Origin: Novosphingobium sp. BW1
Lineage (GTDB): Bacteria; Pseudomonadota; Alphaproteobacteria; Sphingomonadales; Sphingomonadaceae
DNA length: 64,000 nucleotides
NCBI RefSeq assembly: GCF_008107685.1
Contig: NZ_VIRF01000090.1
Span: 124,001 to 188,000 of the forward strand
Direction of reading: 5' to 3'
Made by a program: the position numbers and the translations under genes. Position 1 is the stretch's first letter. Every line of letters starts with the position of its first letter. Below are positions 20,139-27,161 of this stretch, one piece after another. The notes beneath the pieces are model-generated. The model was not told the origin of the DNA. It made no database searches and was given only the letters and a program-made list of their open reading frames with translations.

Positions 20139-20185
20139 AAAAAAATAGCAGGGCACTGCAGGTCTTGAGCCTGCTTGCGCCCTGC
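20139..20185 (-). terminator. Minus-strand terminator in an apparently empty region
   Basis: A seven-base outer stem (20148-20154 with 20179-20185) and a five-base inner stem (20158-20162 with 20170-20174) are followed on the minus strand, after a short TA, by seven T (20145-20139). It implies a minus-strand transcript that ends here. No conventional gene lies on that strand between here and 20700. Confidence 0.75.
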
Positions 20186-20497
20186 ACGGTCTCCCCTCCC
20201 TCGGTGTCCGTTCGTGTGTCCTGCGCCGTTCGTCAGTTCAAGGCGCGGTCCATTCGTTCTGGTCGGTCCGACTTCGTGGTCGGTACCATACCGGCCTGCA
20301 CGGCCCTGGGCCGCGCAGCTTCTCCTCCAGCTTCACATCCCCGAGACGATCTGCCTCTTCCACCTGGATCACCTGACCCACGCCTTTTCTGTTGGCGTGT
20401 TCTCACGTGGGCCAGACGGTCCGTATCGGCGAAAGCGCCAGATCGTCCGCTCGGGGGTCAGGGTGGGCGCACAGGGGGTGAACAGTGCGCCCGAGCT

Positions 20498-20587
20498 CTA
20501 CAAATCCAGAAGCGGCTCGGAACGTCCCGTCATCGACAGGGCGTATACAATCAAGCCAGCGTTAAGCATTGCCAGAAATTGCTTCAT
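20498..20587 (-). CDS. Possible 29-residue hydrophobic peptide
   Basis: A short frame, ATG to TAG, with AGAGG nine bases upstream. The peptide has a hydrophobic middle (FLAMLNAGLIVYALSM) and a charged tail. It is the best-supported start on the minus-strand transcript that ends at the 20139 terminator. A second frame (20238-20381, GTG start, 47 residues) also lies on that transcript but has no convincing ribosome site. Either could be real, or the transcript may be a non-coding RNA. The stretch 20127-20868 otherwise holds no gene I can support. Confidence 0.3.
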   Translation of the reverse strand: MKQFLAMLNAGLIVYALSMTGRSEPLLDL

Positions 20588-20719
20588 GACACGCATCCTC
20601 TTCCCGAAGACGTCCCGACTTTGGCGTGAGATCATCCTCTTTTCCCGTAGTCATCGTCTAGCAGAATCACCCGCTGAAGAAAAGTAGATTGCGCAATTTT
20701 CGATTTAAAAACAGATATT

Positions 20720-20750
20720 TTGCAATGCAATAAGATTCCCGAACCGGGAA
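20720..20750 (+). promoter_or_regulatory. Two adjacent inverted repeats upstream of the 20869 gene
   Basis: An 11-base dyad TTGCA-A-TGCAA (20720-20730) is followed five bases later by a perfect 15-base palindrome TTCCCG-AAC-CGGGAA (20736-20750). Both look like protein-binding sites. They lie in AT-rich DNA 119-149 bases before the GTG of the exported protein. Inference only. Confidence 0.4.
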
Positions 20751-20868
20751 GTACTGCTATTTTTCCTGCACAAACAAGGCGCATGGCGCATCGGGCCAAC
20801 GATGTCTGGTGGAACCATCTTGCCCCTGCGGCATTGAATTTTTCGGAAAGGGGCAAAGGAGAAACTTC

Positions 20869-21156
20869 GTGCCGTATACTAAGCCACTGGTCCTGGCCGT
20901 GTCGGCCTCGTTCCTGCTTGGCGGCCTGACCGGTGCCGTAATGCCTACGCAGATGAAGGCTCCGATCGGCCCGGACTGGCGCGACAAGTACAGCGCCCCA
21001 TTCCAGCTCGACAGCCCCGGCTTCTATGTCGAACCGGGTCCGCAGGATCTCACCCCTACGCGGACCGAGGTTGACGCGCCCACCGGAATCACCCCAGCCG
21101 TTGCCATGGATATCCCCGCAGAGCCGGTCGAGACAGCTCAGCTCGCATCGCGGTAA
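20869..21156 (+). CDS. Small exported or membrane-anchored protein
   Basis: 95 residues from a GTG start, chosen because AAGGAG lies seven bases upstream and the frame then opens with a signal-like N-terminus (YTKPLVLAVSASFLLGGLTGAV). The rest is Pro-rich and polar, with no cysteine and no known domain. It is preceded by AT-rich DNA with two inverted repeats. Its last 19 bases overlap the 3' end of the lipoprotein gene on the other strand. Confidence 0.6.
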   Translation: MPYTKPLVLAVSASFLLGGLTGAVMPTQMKAPIGPDWRDKYSAPFQLDSPGFYVEPGPQDLTPTRTEVDAPTGITPAVAMDIPAEPVETAQLASR

Positions 21157-21587
21157 GGAGTTGCCGCGCTCCAGGCGCAGCCTTGGCGTGTCGTGGCGCC
21201 GTCGGCCAGGGTTGCCGTGAACGGATAGCTGCGATCCGACATGCCATCGCTGCACTCCCCTTGCGTGATGACCAGCGTCCAGACTTCTCCTTCCAGTTCC
21301 CCGCTGAAGGACAGCCCACCGCGCCCCGAAAAGCGCGTGACCGCGATCGGCTGTCCTTCCGGCAGATCGGGCGCGGTGTAGATCATCTGCCCCCCTTCCA
21401 CCCGTACACTCCAAAACGGCTCGGTTCCGCTGGCCTGCACGGTTTCATCCGGGGCGATGGCGCTCCACGGACGCGAATCATCAGCATCGCCGGGCACCGA
21501 GTCGGAGTTCGACTGACACCCTGTAAGAATCAGTGCGGCAAGACCGCCCACGAGGACATGTTCGACATACGCACGACACATTCGCAT
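21138..21587 (-). CDS. COG3650-type lipoprotein
   Basis: 149 residues. The N-terminal hydrophobic stretch ends in a lipobox (LTGC, then QSNSD), so it is lipidated and periplasmic or outer-membrane. The body matches the COG3650 pattern: GTEPFWSVRVEGG, a central beta region, then CSDGMSDRSYPFTATL and GCA with two cysteines likely to form a disulphide. GGAGG ten bases upstream supports the ATG at 21587. The function of the family is unknown. Confidence 0.8.
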   Translation of the reverse strand: MRMCRAYVEHVLVGGLAALILTGCQSNSDSVPGDADDSRPWSAIAPDETVQASGTEPFWSVRVEGGQMIYTAPDLPEGQPIAVTRFSGRGGLSFSGELEGEVWTLVITQGECSDGMSDRSYPFTATLADGATTRQGCAWSAATPYRDAS

Positions 21588-21896
21588 TTCAGATGATCCT
21601 CCAAGCTGAGCTCTCGCGCCCCCTCTGCCTGCTCCGGCCGCGAAGTGCAAAAAGGCGCGAGGGCAAATTTCTATCCGACACACGAATATCAATCCGCCAT
21701 AGCAACCGCTGTTATGAAAACTCGAGTGTCGTTTCACGCTAGATCTCATAGATTTAGAACCATTGTTGCGCTTTATGCATCATTTGGTTCCGAAATCTGC
21801 ATTGCACGCAGAGGCGATTCTGCGGATGCTGCATCGCAACAAAGACAAGAGGTGCCAGGGCAAGTCCTGCAACCCCAACCACATAAGGATTTTGCC
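21588..21896. promoter_or_regulatory. Divergent intergenic region, 309 bases
   Basis: AT-richer than its surroundings. It should contain the promoters of the lipoprotein (leftward) and of the small periplasmic protein (rightward). A TGCA-T-TGCA dyad lies at 21798-21806, 91 bases before the rightward ATG. I see no gene in it. Confidence 0.4.
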
Positions 21897-22178
21897 ATGT
21901 TCAAGACGATTTTCACCGCCGCTGCCGTTGCCGCCGTTGCTCTTCCCGCCGCGGCCCAGGCCAGCGAAGCCCGCAACTTCTCGCACGAGGGTGTCGATTA
22001 CGACTACACCTCGCAACAGAAGGGCAAGATCACGGTCATCGAAGGCAAGGCCGAAGGCCGCGTCCCCTTCCGTCTCTACGTCAAGGGTGACCGCGTGACC
22101 GGCATGTACAACAACCGTTACGTCAGCTTCACCAAGGACGAAGTCCTGCACGACAACGTCCTCGCTGCCGCGAACTGA
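21897..22178 (+). CDS. Small periplasmic protein
   Basis: 93 residues. A clear signal peptide (FKTIFTAAAVAAVALPAAAQA) is followed by a mature part of about 72 residues with alternating polar and aromatic residues (YDYTSQQKGKITVIEGKAEG, FRLYVKGDRVTGMYNNRYVSF), suggesting a small beta-sheet. No catalytic motif. AAGGA lies eight bases before the ATG. A perfect 13-base hairpin follows, so it is probably a monocistronic unit. Confidence 0.75.
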   Translation: MFKTIFTAAAVAAVALPAAAQASEARNFSHEGVDYDYTSQQKGKITVIEGKAEGRVPFRLYVKGDRVTGMYNNRYVSFTKDEVLHDNVLAAAN

Positions 22179-22246
22179 TCGCAGGCCGCGCGAACGGGAC
22201 CTTTCCTCCTCTCTCCCAACCCCGTTCGCTGCAAGGCCAGCGCGTG

Positions 22247-22276
22247 AAGGGCGCCTTCCCGATGGAAGGCGCCCTT
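22247..22276 (+). terminator. Hairpin terminator after the small periplasmic protein
   Basis: A perfect 13-base stem (22247-22259 with 22264-22276) with a four-base loop. Only TTTG follows, so termination efficiency is uncertain, but the position 70 bases after a stop codon fits. Confidence 0.65.
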
Positions 22277-22343
22277 TGCGCGTCCGCGCCACTACGGTTA
22301 TGACGAAGCTCCCAGGCGGCCTAGGGATGTAGGCGCGCCAAAC

Positions 22344-22814
22344 ATGACACGAGATGGATGGGCAATGCGCGTACTGACCTGGTTCCTGGCGATTGCCGGT
22401 CTCGCCTTTCTTGGTGGAGCGCTGATCAGCAGCGACCTTGGCCGCTCACTGCGACGCTACGACGCAGACGAACCGGATACCATCGGCCAGGCACCCGGCC
22501 ACCAGGAACCGTTCGTCGATATGCGCGAGGCGAGGCCAACTCCTGATGAAATCTACCAGGCGCCCGAGACCTTGCCTGGGGATGCCAGCGATAATGAGAT
22601 GAATGCCGCAGGGCCGCACGAGTTGCCGGACTGGTTGTTCCCGTCACCAGCGGACCGCTCCGCTCCTGCCTCGACGGCACCCTACGCACAGGCTCCGCGC
22701 CCCGAACGATCAGAGAGCCGCTCGGGGGCGATAAATCCGACGCTCGATGACGCAGCGCGCCGCGCACAGGAAGCCGCCCAGGCGGTCCGCGATGCCGAGA
22801 ATGCGCTGAACTGA
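22344..22814 (+). CDS. Single-pass membrane protein with disordered periplasmic tail
   Basis: 156 residues, or 149 from the Met at 22365. One membrane helix (about 9-29, VLTWFLAIAGLAFLGGALI), then an acidic, Pro/Ala-rich region without predicted fold, ending in an Ala/Glu/Arg helix (DDAARRAQEAAQAVRDAENAL) that could be a short coiled coil. I do not recognise the family. Confidence 0.6.
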   Translation: MTRDGWAMRVLTWFLAIAGLAFLGGALISSDLGRSLRRYDADEPDTIGQAPGHQEPFVDMREARPTPDEIYQAPETLPGDASDNEMNAAGPHELPDWLFPSPADRSAPASTAPYAQAPRPERSESRSGAINPTLDDAARRAQEAAQAVRDAENALN

Positions 22815-22845
22815 TCGCGGCCATCCCGGGCCACGCAGTCCTGGA

Positions 22846-23247
22846 TCAGTGCTTCAGGCGGGAGTCGCGACGGCCGGGGACGATCCGGATCTGGAGTTCT
22901 CCGCCAGACGCGGGGACATCGTACTCGGCGCTGATTTCCTGCATCTTGGTGCGGATCCACGCCTCATCGGCATCCATCGCAATGGGATAGCGCGCGATAA
23001 CCATGCCATCGAGCGTATCGACCACGCAGAAGTGCCCGGTCCGGGACCGCTCCTGCAAGGCATCGAGATCAACGCCCTCCGCCAGGTCCCACTGGCCGCG
23101 TTCGCGCGAGCGGATACGACGGCCGCAGTGACGGCAGGTGCAGGTCACGACCCCGTCGGCATCGCGGCTTCGCGCTCCGGCCGGAACGTGGCGACGCGTG
23201 TACCAGCATGGTGCCAGTGTCGGGGATGCCCCACTTCGGCTCAGCAT
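22846..23247 (-). CDS. Hypothetical protein with a Cys/His zinc-knuckle-like motif
   Basis: 133 residues. AAGGAGG upstream fixes the ATG at 23247. The region around residues 34-44 reads CTCRHCGRR, a compact C-x-C-x2-C motif, with a further Cys near 73 (GHFCVVD) and one near 14. The rest is acidic and ends in basic GRRDSRLKH. It could be a small metal-binding or nucleic-acid-binding protein. No family assigned. Confidence 0.55.
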   Translation of the reverse strand: MLSRSGASPTLAPCWYTRRHVPAGARSRDADGVVTCTCRHCGRRIRSRERGQWDLAEGVDLDALQERSRTGHFCVVDTLDGMVIARYPIAMDADEAWIRTKMQEISAEYDVPASGGELQIRIVPGRRDSRLKH

Positions 23248-23392
23248 CTCGGCGTCTCCTCCTTGCGTAAATTCCCTCTATGCCACGATAGGATCGAAAT
23301 GCCTTCGAGGCGTAAATCTCGGACTACGCACTTTTCCTCGCGGCATCGTGTGAATGAGGTATGACGCGGAGATCGATGGTTACGGCACAGCG

Positions 23393-23785
23393 TTAAGCCA
23401 GGGTAAGAAAGATTTCCGCCTCGATCACCCAGCCGCCGGGCCCCTCGCGCCACTTCGCAACGTAGCTCCCCGAAGCCGCCGGCGCATCAGCGCCAGCCAC
23501 AGTCCCGTTCCAGCCCCCGTATTCCATCGCGATGGGCTCGATTGCGGATACCTCGATCCGATCGGGAAGCCGCGCGTAGACCAACCGACCCGGGCTCGCG
23601 AAGTCGCGCTTCCATACCTTCACCTGCGCCATGCGGCCGGCAATGACCGCGCTGTCGGTGCCCGTGAGCATCACACAGTCGCGCGCGAGAATCGGCCCGA
23701 TCGTCGTGGCATCACCTTCGCGAATCGCGGTATTGAAGGCCGCACGGCGCGCACGGATGGCCAGTTCGCTGGAATGGTCGGTCAT
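23393..23785 (-). CDS. SnoaL-like / NTF2-fold protein (DUF4440 type)
   Basis: 130 residues with the layout of the NTF2-like superfamily: an N-terminal helix (RRAAFNTAIREGD) leading to the DCVMLTGTDSAVIAGRMAQVKVWKRDF segment, and a C-terminal sheet ending GSYVAKWREGPGGWVIEAEIF. Members are ketosteroid isomerase-like enzymes or simple ligand-binding domains; no active-site set is visible. Stands alone. Confidence 0.75.
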   Translation of the reverse strand: MTDHSSELAIRARRAAFNTAIREGDATTIGPILARDCVMLTGTDSAVIAGRMAQVKVWKRDFASPGRLVYARLPDRIEVSAIEPIAMEYGGWNGTVAGADAPAASGSYVAKWREGPGGWVIEAEIFLTLA

Positions 23786-24333
23786 CGGGGCGCTTTTCTC
23801 CTTGCATAGGCCGGGACTGTCTCCGTGCGCATCTAGCCCGTTTTACCTTGGAACCAAACCGACAACGCGCCCGGCAAGGCGCACGCCGAAACGTGCCGCG
23901 AAAGCCTGGCTAAACAGCTGCAATCAAATTCTATTTGAGCATGTGAACAATTTGCAACAACGCGAAGACCTCTTCCCTTGCGGCCCGACGCATGAGTGCT
24001 AGAGGGGCCGGGCAGCCAGCGGGATCGCTATCCAGCAGGCGGGCACCGTGAAGGGCGTTTTTGTCGATGCGACGAGGTCCCTTACGATCTGCCCCACGGC
24101 CTTTCCCAAGAGGCCCCGAGTTTTCATGCGAGTGCGTCGAGCCTTTTCGATTCCGCCTCGCACGGTCCGGCGTGACCGCTCCTGTTGGCTTTCGGGCCGC
24201 AGGAGCGCGGAGCGGGGACAGGAGCGACGTGTCCCTCTCTCCTGTCCCTGCTTCGCAACCTGCGCCCCACGTTTTACGCTCCCAATTTGCCGCCCACTCT
24301 GCCATGGCCGGAGCCTTGCCCGGAGGATCCTGC
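23786..24333. other. 548-base intergenic region with two strong hairpins
   Basis: I see no gene here. Short frames on both strands lack ribosome sites and family resemblance. The notable content is a pair of hairpins at 24177-24207 (eight-base perfect stem) and 24215-24248 (ten-base perfect stem), about 90-150 bases before the phnA start. They could be part of a long phnA leader or of a small RNA. Confidence 0.35.
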
Positions 24334-24642
24334 ATGAGCGACGACGAAGACTACGTGTACGATGAAGAGAGCGGCGAGTGGATGCCCGCCAGCGAACTGG
24401 CGGCCAAGCGCGCGGCGCAGGACGCCGTGGAGGTGCGCGATGCCGTGGGAAACCTGCTGGCCGATGGCGATGCCGTCACGCTCGTCAAGGATCTCGACGT
24501 CAAGGGCGCAGGCCAGACGCTGAAGCGCGGCACGCTCATCCCCGCGATCCGGCTCACCGGCGATGCCCAGGAAATCGACTGCAAGTATCCGGGCATCAAG
24601 GGCCTGGTCCTGCGCGCCGAGTTCGTCAAGAAGCGGTCCTGA
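24334..24642 (+). CDS. PhnA-like protein (YjdM C-terminal domain)
   Basis: 102 residues. The C-terminal 60 residues match PhnA/YjdM: DAVGNLLADGDAVTLVKDLDVKG, then LKRGTLIPAIRLTGDAQEIDCKY and the end GLVLRAEFVKK. The N-terminal zinc ribbon of E. coli YjdM is missing and replaced by an acidic stretch (SDDEDYVYDEESGEW). Despite the old phosphonate name the function is unknown. GGAGG precedes the ATG at 24334; the frame is open upstream but that part is intergenic. Its 3' end overlaps the next gene by 17 bases, tail to tail. Confidence 0.85.
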   Translation: MSDDEDYVYDEESGEWMPASELAAKRAAQDAVEVRDAVGNLLADGDAVTLVKDLDVKGAGQTLKRGTLIPAIRLTGDAQEIDCKYPGIKGLVLRAEFVKKRS

Positions 24643-24979
24643 CGCGGCCATGCCCCCGCTGCAGGCGCCGCGTCAGGCGCCTGCGGTTGGCCGCCACGCG
24701 CGGCGAATAGACCGCCAGCATCGTCTGCATCACCTGTTCCGGCGCCATCGGCCCTGCTTGCACGAGACGCTGCGAAAGGCTGAAGGCGGCCGCCAGCTTC
24801 TCGATCACCATCCGCTCCGCCTCGCGCCCGTGCCCCGGCCGTTCGAAGGCGATGAGCGCGGTGCGCATGGCAATGACGCTGGAGGCCTCCGCCCACATCC
24901 ACCAGGCCTCACCGGCCAGTTGCAGCCAGTGCAGTGCCGCGGACGACGGGGCATGTGAAGTGGACTTGGCAGCGGGCAT
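24626..24979 (-). CDS. Hypothetical helical protein, phasin-like in composition
   Basis: 117 residues from the ATG at 24979, fixed by AGGAG eight bases upstream. It is rich in Ala, Leu, Met and Trp and mostly helical (ALHWLQLAGEAWWMWAEASSVIAMR), ending in an Arg-rich tail. The composition and size resemble phasins or other surface-coating proteins, but no motif confirms this. Confidence 0.55.
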   Translation of the reverse strand: MPAAKSTSHAPSSAALHWLQLAGEAWWMWAEASSVIAMRTALIAFERPGHGREAERMVIEKLAAAFSLSQRLVQAGPMAPEQVMQTMLAVYSPRVAANRRRLTRRLQRGHGRVRTAS

Positions 24980-25128
24980 TGGGACGACTCCTTGGTAAGC
25001 AGGCGAGTATCCTCCCAAACCATGCTGCAGCGCAACAAGTTCCGTGTTCGAATCCGGGATTTGGGGAACTACGTGCCGCCTTCACGCGCTTGACAGACAA
25101 CCACCCAGCAAAGGAAGGAATGCCCCAG

Positions 25129-25554
25129 ATGAGCGTCAACACCGCCACAGCCCGCTACGAAGGTCTTGGTAAAGACGGCAAGGGCCATGTCGCCACGAAA
25201 TCGGGCGCGCTCGACGCGCCGTACGGTTTCCAGACGCGTTTCGAGGACGCCGCCGGCACGAACCCCGAAGAGCAGATCGCCGCCGCGCATGCCTCGTGTT
25301 TCACGATGGCCACAAGCTTCGCCCTGGCAGGTGAAGGCTTTAACGACGGTACCCTGGAAACGACCTGCGAAGTCACGCTCGAGAAGGACGGCGACGGGTT
25401 CAAGGTGTCCAAGAGCGCCCTTTCGCTAAGCGCGAAGGTCCCCGGCATCGACAAGTCACAGCTCGAGGAAATCACCGCGGGCACCAAGGCCAACTGTCCG
25501 ATTTCCAAGCTCCTTTCCTGTGAGATCACGCTGGAAGTGACGCTCTCCGCCTGA
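25129..25554 (+). CDS. OsmC-family peroxiredoxin
   Basis: 141 residues. The OsmC subfamily pattern is complete: TNPEEQIAAAHASCFTMATSFAL with the first redox Cys, and AGTKANCPISKLLS with the second. These thiol peroxidases reduce organic hydroperoxides, and OsmC is induced by osmotic stress in E. coli. AAGGA eight to twelve bases upstream supports the ATG at 25129 over the one at 25120. A 251-base stretch after it (25555-25805) holds nothing I recognise. Confidence 0.93.
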   Translation: MSVNTATARYEGLGKDGKGHVATKSGALDAPYGFQTRFEDAAGTNPEEQIAAAHASCFTMATSFALAGEGFNDGTLETTCEVTLEKDGDGFKVSKSALSLSAKVPGIDKSQLEEITAGTKANCPISKLLSCEITLEVTLSA

Positions 25555-25805
25555 TCCCGCGCACACGTCTCGCTCGCCGCTCGGGGCCATGAACGGGCCG
25601 GCCGGGCGGCGAGTCGCATCTGCATGATCGCGGCAGCCTGAGGCTGTTGCATCATCCTCCATATCTGGAGCCATTGCATCAGCCCGGACGCCGCGAGCAC
25701 CGGGCATTTAACTTCCCGAACGCGAGAAGCCTTGACACGGCGGCCAAGATATAGATCAAAAAGCGAACAGGCCCGCAAGGTCCAATCGGCCCTCCCGATG
25801 ACGGC

Positions 25806-26116
25806 ATGCCATCTTCCAGCGCCCGTCACCTGCAGCAGCCGCATGCCATCACGCTGACCAATGCCCCTCAAGGTAAACAGAGCGCGAACGCCACCTTCGA
25901 GGCGGGCTATCTGCCCCCTTCAACCGGCAATGCGACAGGCGGCACAACGATCCGCCCCCAGATCAACCGGGCCACATTCGAGGCCTGGGCCGATCCCGTC
26001 TCGGGCGCAGCGCCGCTCACGCTGCACCAAACGCTCTACGTAACGCCCGAAGGCGAATCGCCCCGCGTGCTGTGCTTCGGCAACTTTACCATTCGCAAGG
26101 GGCTCCGACATCATGA
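25806..26116 (+). pseudogene. Phage structural-gene remnant, frameshifted
   Basis: About 98 codons read as a coherent protein (ATFEAGYLPPSTGNATGG, INRATFEAWADPVSGAAP, TLYVTPEGESPRVLCFGNF) and then run out of frame just after IRKG. Adding one G to the run at 26099-26102 would give a short end APTS and a stop overlapping the next ATG (ATGA), as expected for packed phage genes. The resemblance to phage baseplate or tail-side proteins is by style, not by a database match. Confidence 0.55.
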
Positions 26117-27054
26117 GCATCGTCTTCACAGCCGACGAAGGGCAACTGGCGGTTGTCGCCCAGACGGATGACCGCACACTCGTCTGTTCCGGCGAGAATA
26201 CCGCCGAGGCCAAGCGGCAGGCCAACCAGTCCGGCGACATGGCGCGGCTCTCCCAAGCCTGGGCCCCGGTGCCACGGCGCCCGACAATCTCGGTTCCAAA
26301 AGCGCCAGGATCTGAGCCGAGGATTCGCGGACCTCGGCCAGGATCGCCGAAGCTTTCACCAGGCCGACCCTGGCAGATATCGCAGAAGGCCTCGCGGCCA
26401 CTGTCGACGGCGAATACTTCGCAGTCAGCGCGGCGGGCATCGTGACGATCTACCTCAAGGCGGATGGCAGCACCCTTATCCAGCGCACGATGGCGACCAC
26501 CAGCCTGCTGGCCTCCAAAAGCCCCGTCCTCGGCCTTGCCCTGGTCGGGCGGCTCAATGTCATCGCCACGAACGCGGCCACCGGCCTCAACTACACCCGC
26601 AGCAGCGGCCCCGTCTCTCCGATCATTGTCATCAACAATTACAAGATGAGTGGGACCGTCGAAGAGTTCTGCGTGAGTTACGCCAATTCGGCCAGCTTCA
26701 GCATCCGTGCAGCCACTCATCGCGGCGACCACACGATCCAGAACTCCAGCGCCCCCACGCTATACCTCGAAAGCCTCCAGCCAAGCACAACCCTGGGGCG
26801 AAGAAGCCGGCGCGTTCGCGATCCGGACCAGCGACACGTCGGGAACAGGCCCCCGCGACGTGTTTCGCTTCCGTACCTACGCCAGCAATTCCAATGCGTC
26901 CCGATACACGCCCCAGTTCCTCGACGATGAGGCAAGCCCGGTGGGGACAATCCTGGCAGGAGGTGGAGGCATGTTCTTGAAGTTGCCCACCAGCGCCGAC
27001 GGGCTCGCTCCCGGGATGATCTGGAACAACGGCGGCTTTCCCGCCATCGTTTGA
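26113..27054 (+). pseudogene. Phage tail-fibre-like gene remnant with two frame changes
   Basis: Three segments in two frames add up to one protein: MSIVFTADEGQLAVVAQTD from 26113; then, after a stop at 26313-26315 in the second frame, RPTLADIAEGLAATVDGEYF to SSAPTLYLESLQ (about 26316-26790); then back to the first frame, GAFAIRTSDTSGTGPRDVF to the end LPTSADGLAPGMIWNNGG. That last phrase is typical of phage tail or decoration proteins. The middle has lost coding sequence around 26240-26320. No other phage gene is nearby. Confidence 0.6.
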
Positions 27055-27077
27055 AGCTGGCGCCCCCGGCCCTGAAG

Positions 27078-27108
27078 AAAGACCCGCCCTCGCGAAGCGA
27101 AGGCGCGC
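27078..27108 (-). terminator. Likely thiC terminator
   Basis: On the minus strand an eight-base stem with one G-U pair (27086-27104, three-base loop) is followed by a T-rich run (TCTTTCTTC) about 60 bases after the thiC stop. The T-run is imperfect. Confidence 0.5.
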
Positions 27109-27161
27109 CTTTCCTTGTTTCACAACAGCCAGCGCCGGCCGCCGGGCAGCTGCGCGGTTGC

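Noticed and set aside
23931..24335. A 134-codon minus-strand frame in the gap before phnA
   Set aside because: No ribosome site, odd composition, and it overlaps the hairpin pair.
25046..25070. A T-loop-like GTTCGAATC near 25048, considered as a tRNA
   Set aside because: No paired T stem, D arm, anticodon stem or acceptor could be built around it.
25733..25760. TTGACA and TATAGA as a promoter before the phage remnant
   Set aside because: The spacing between the boxes is about 12 bases, too short.
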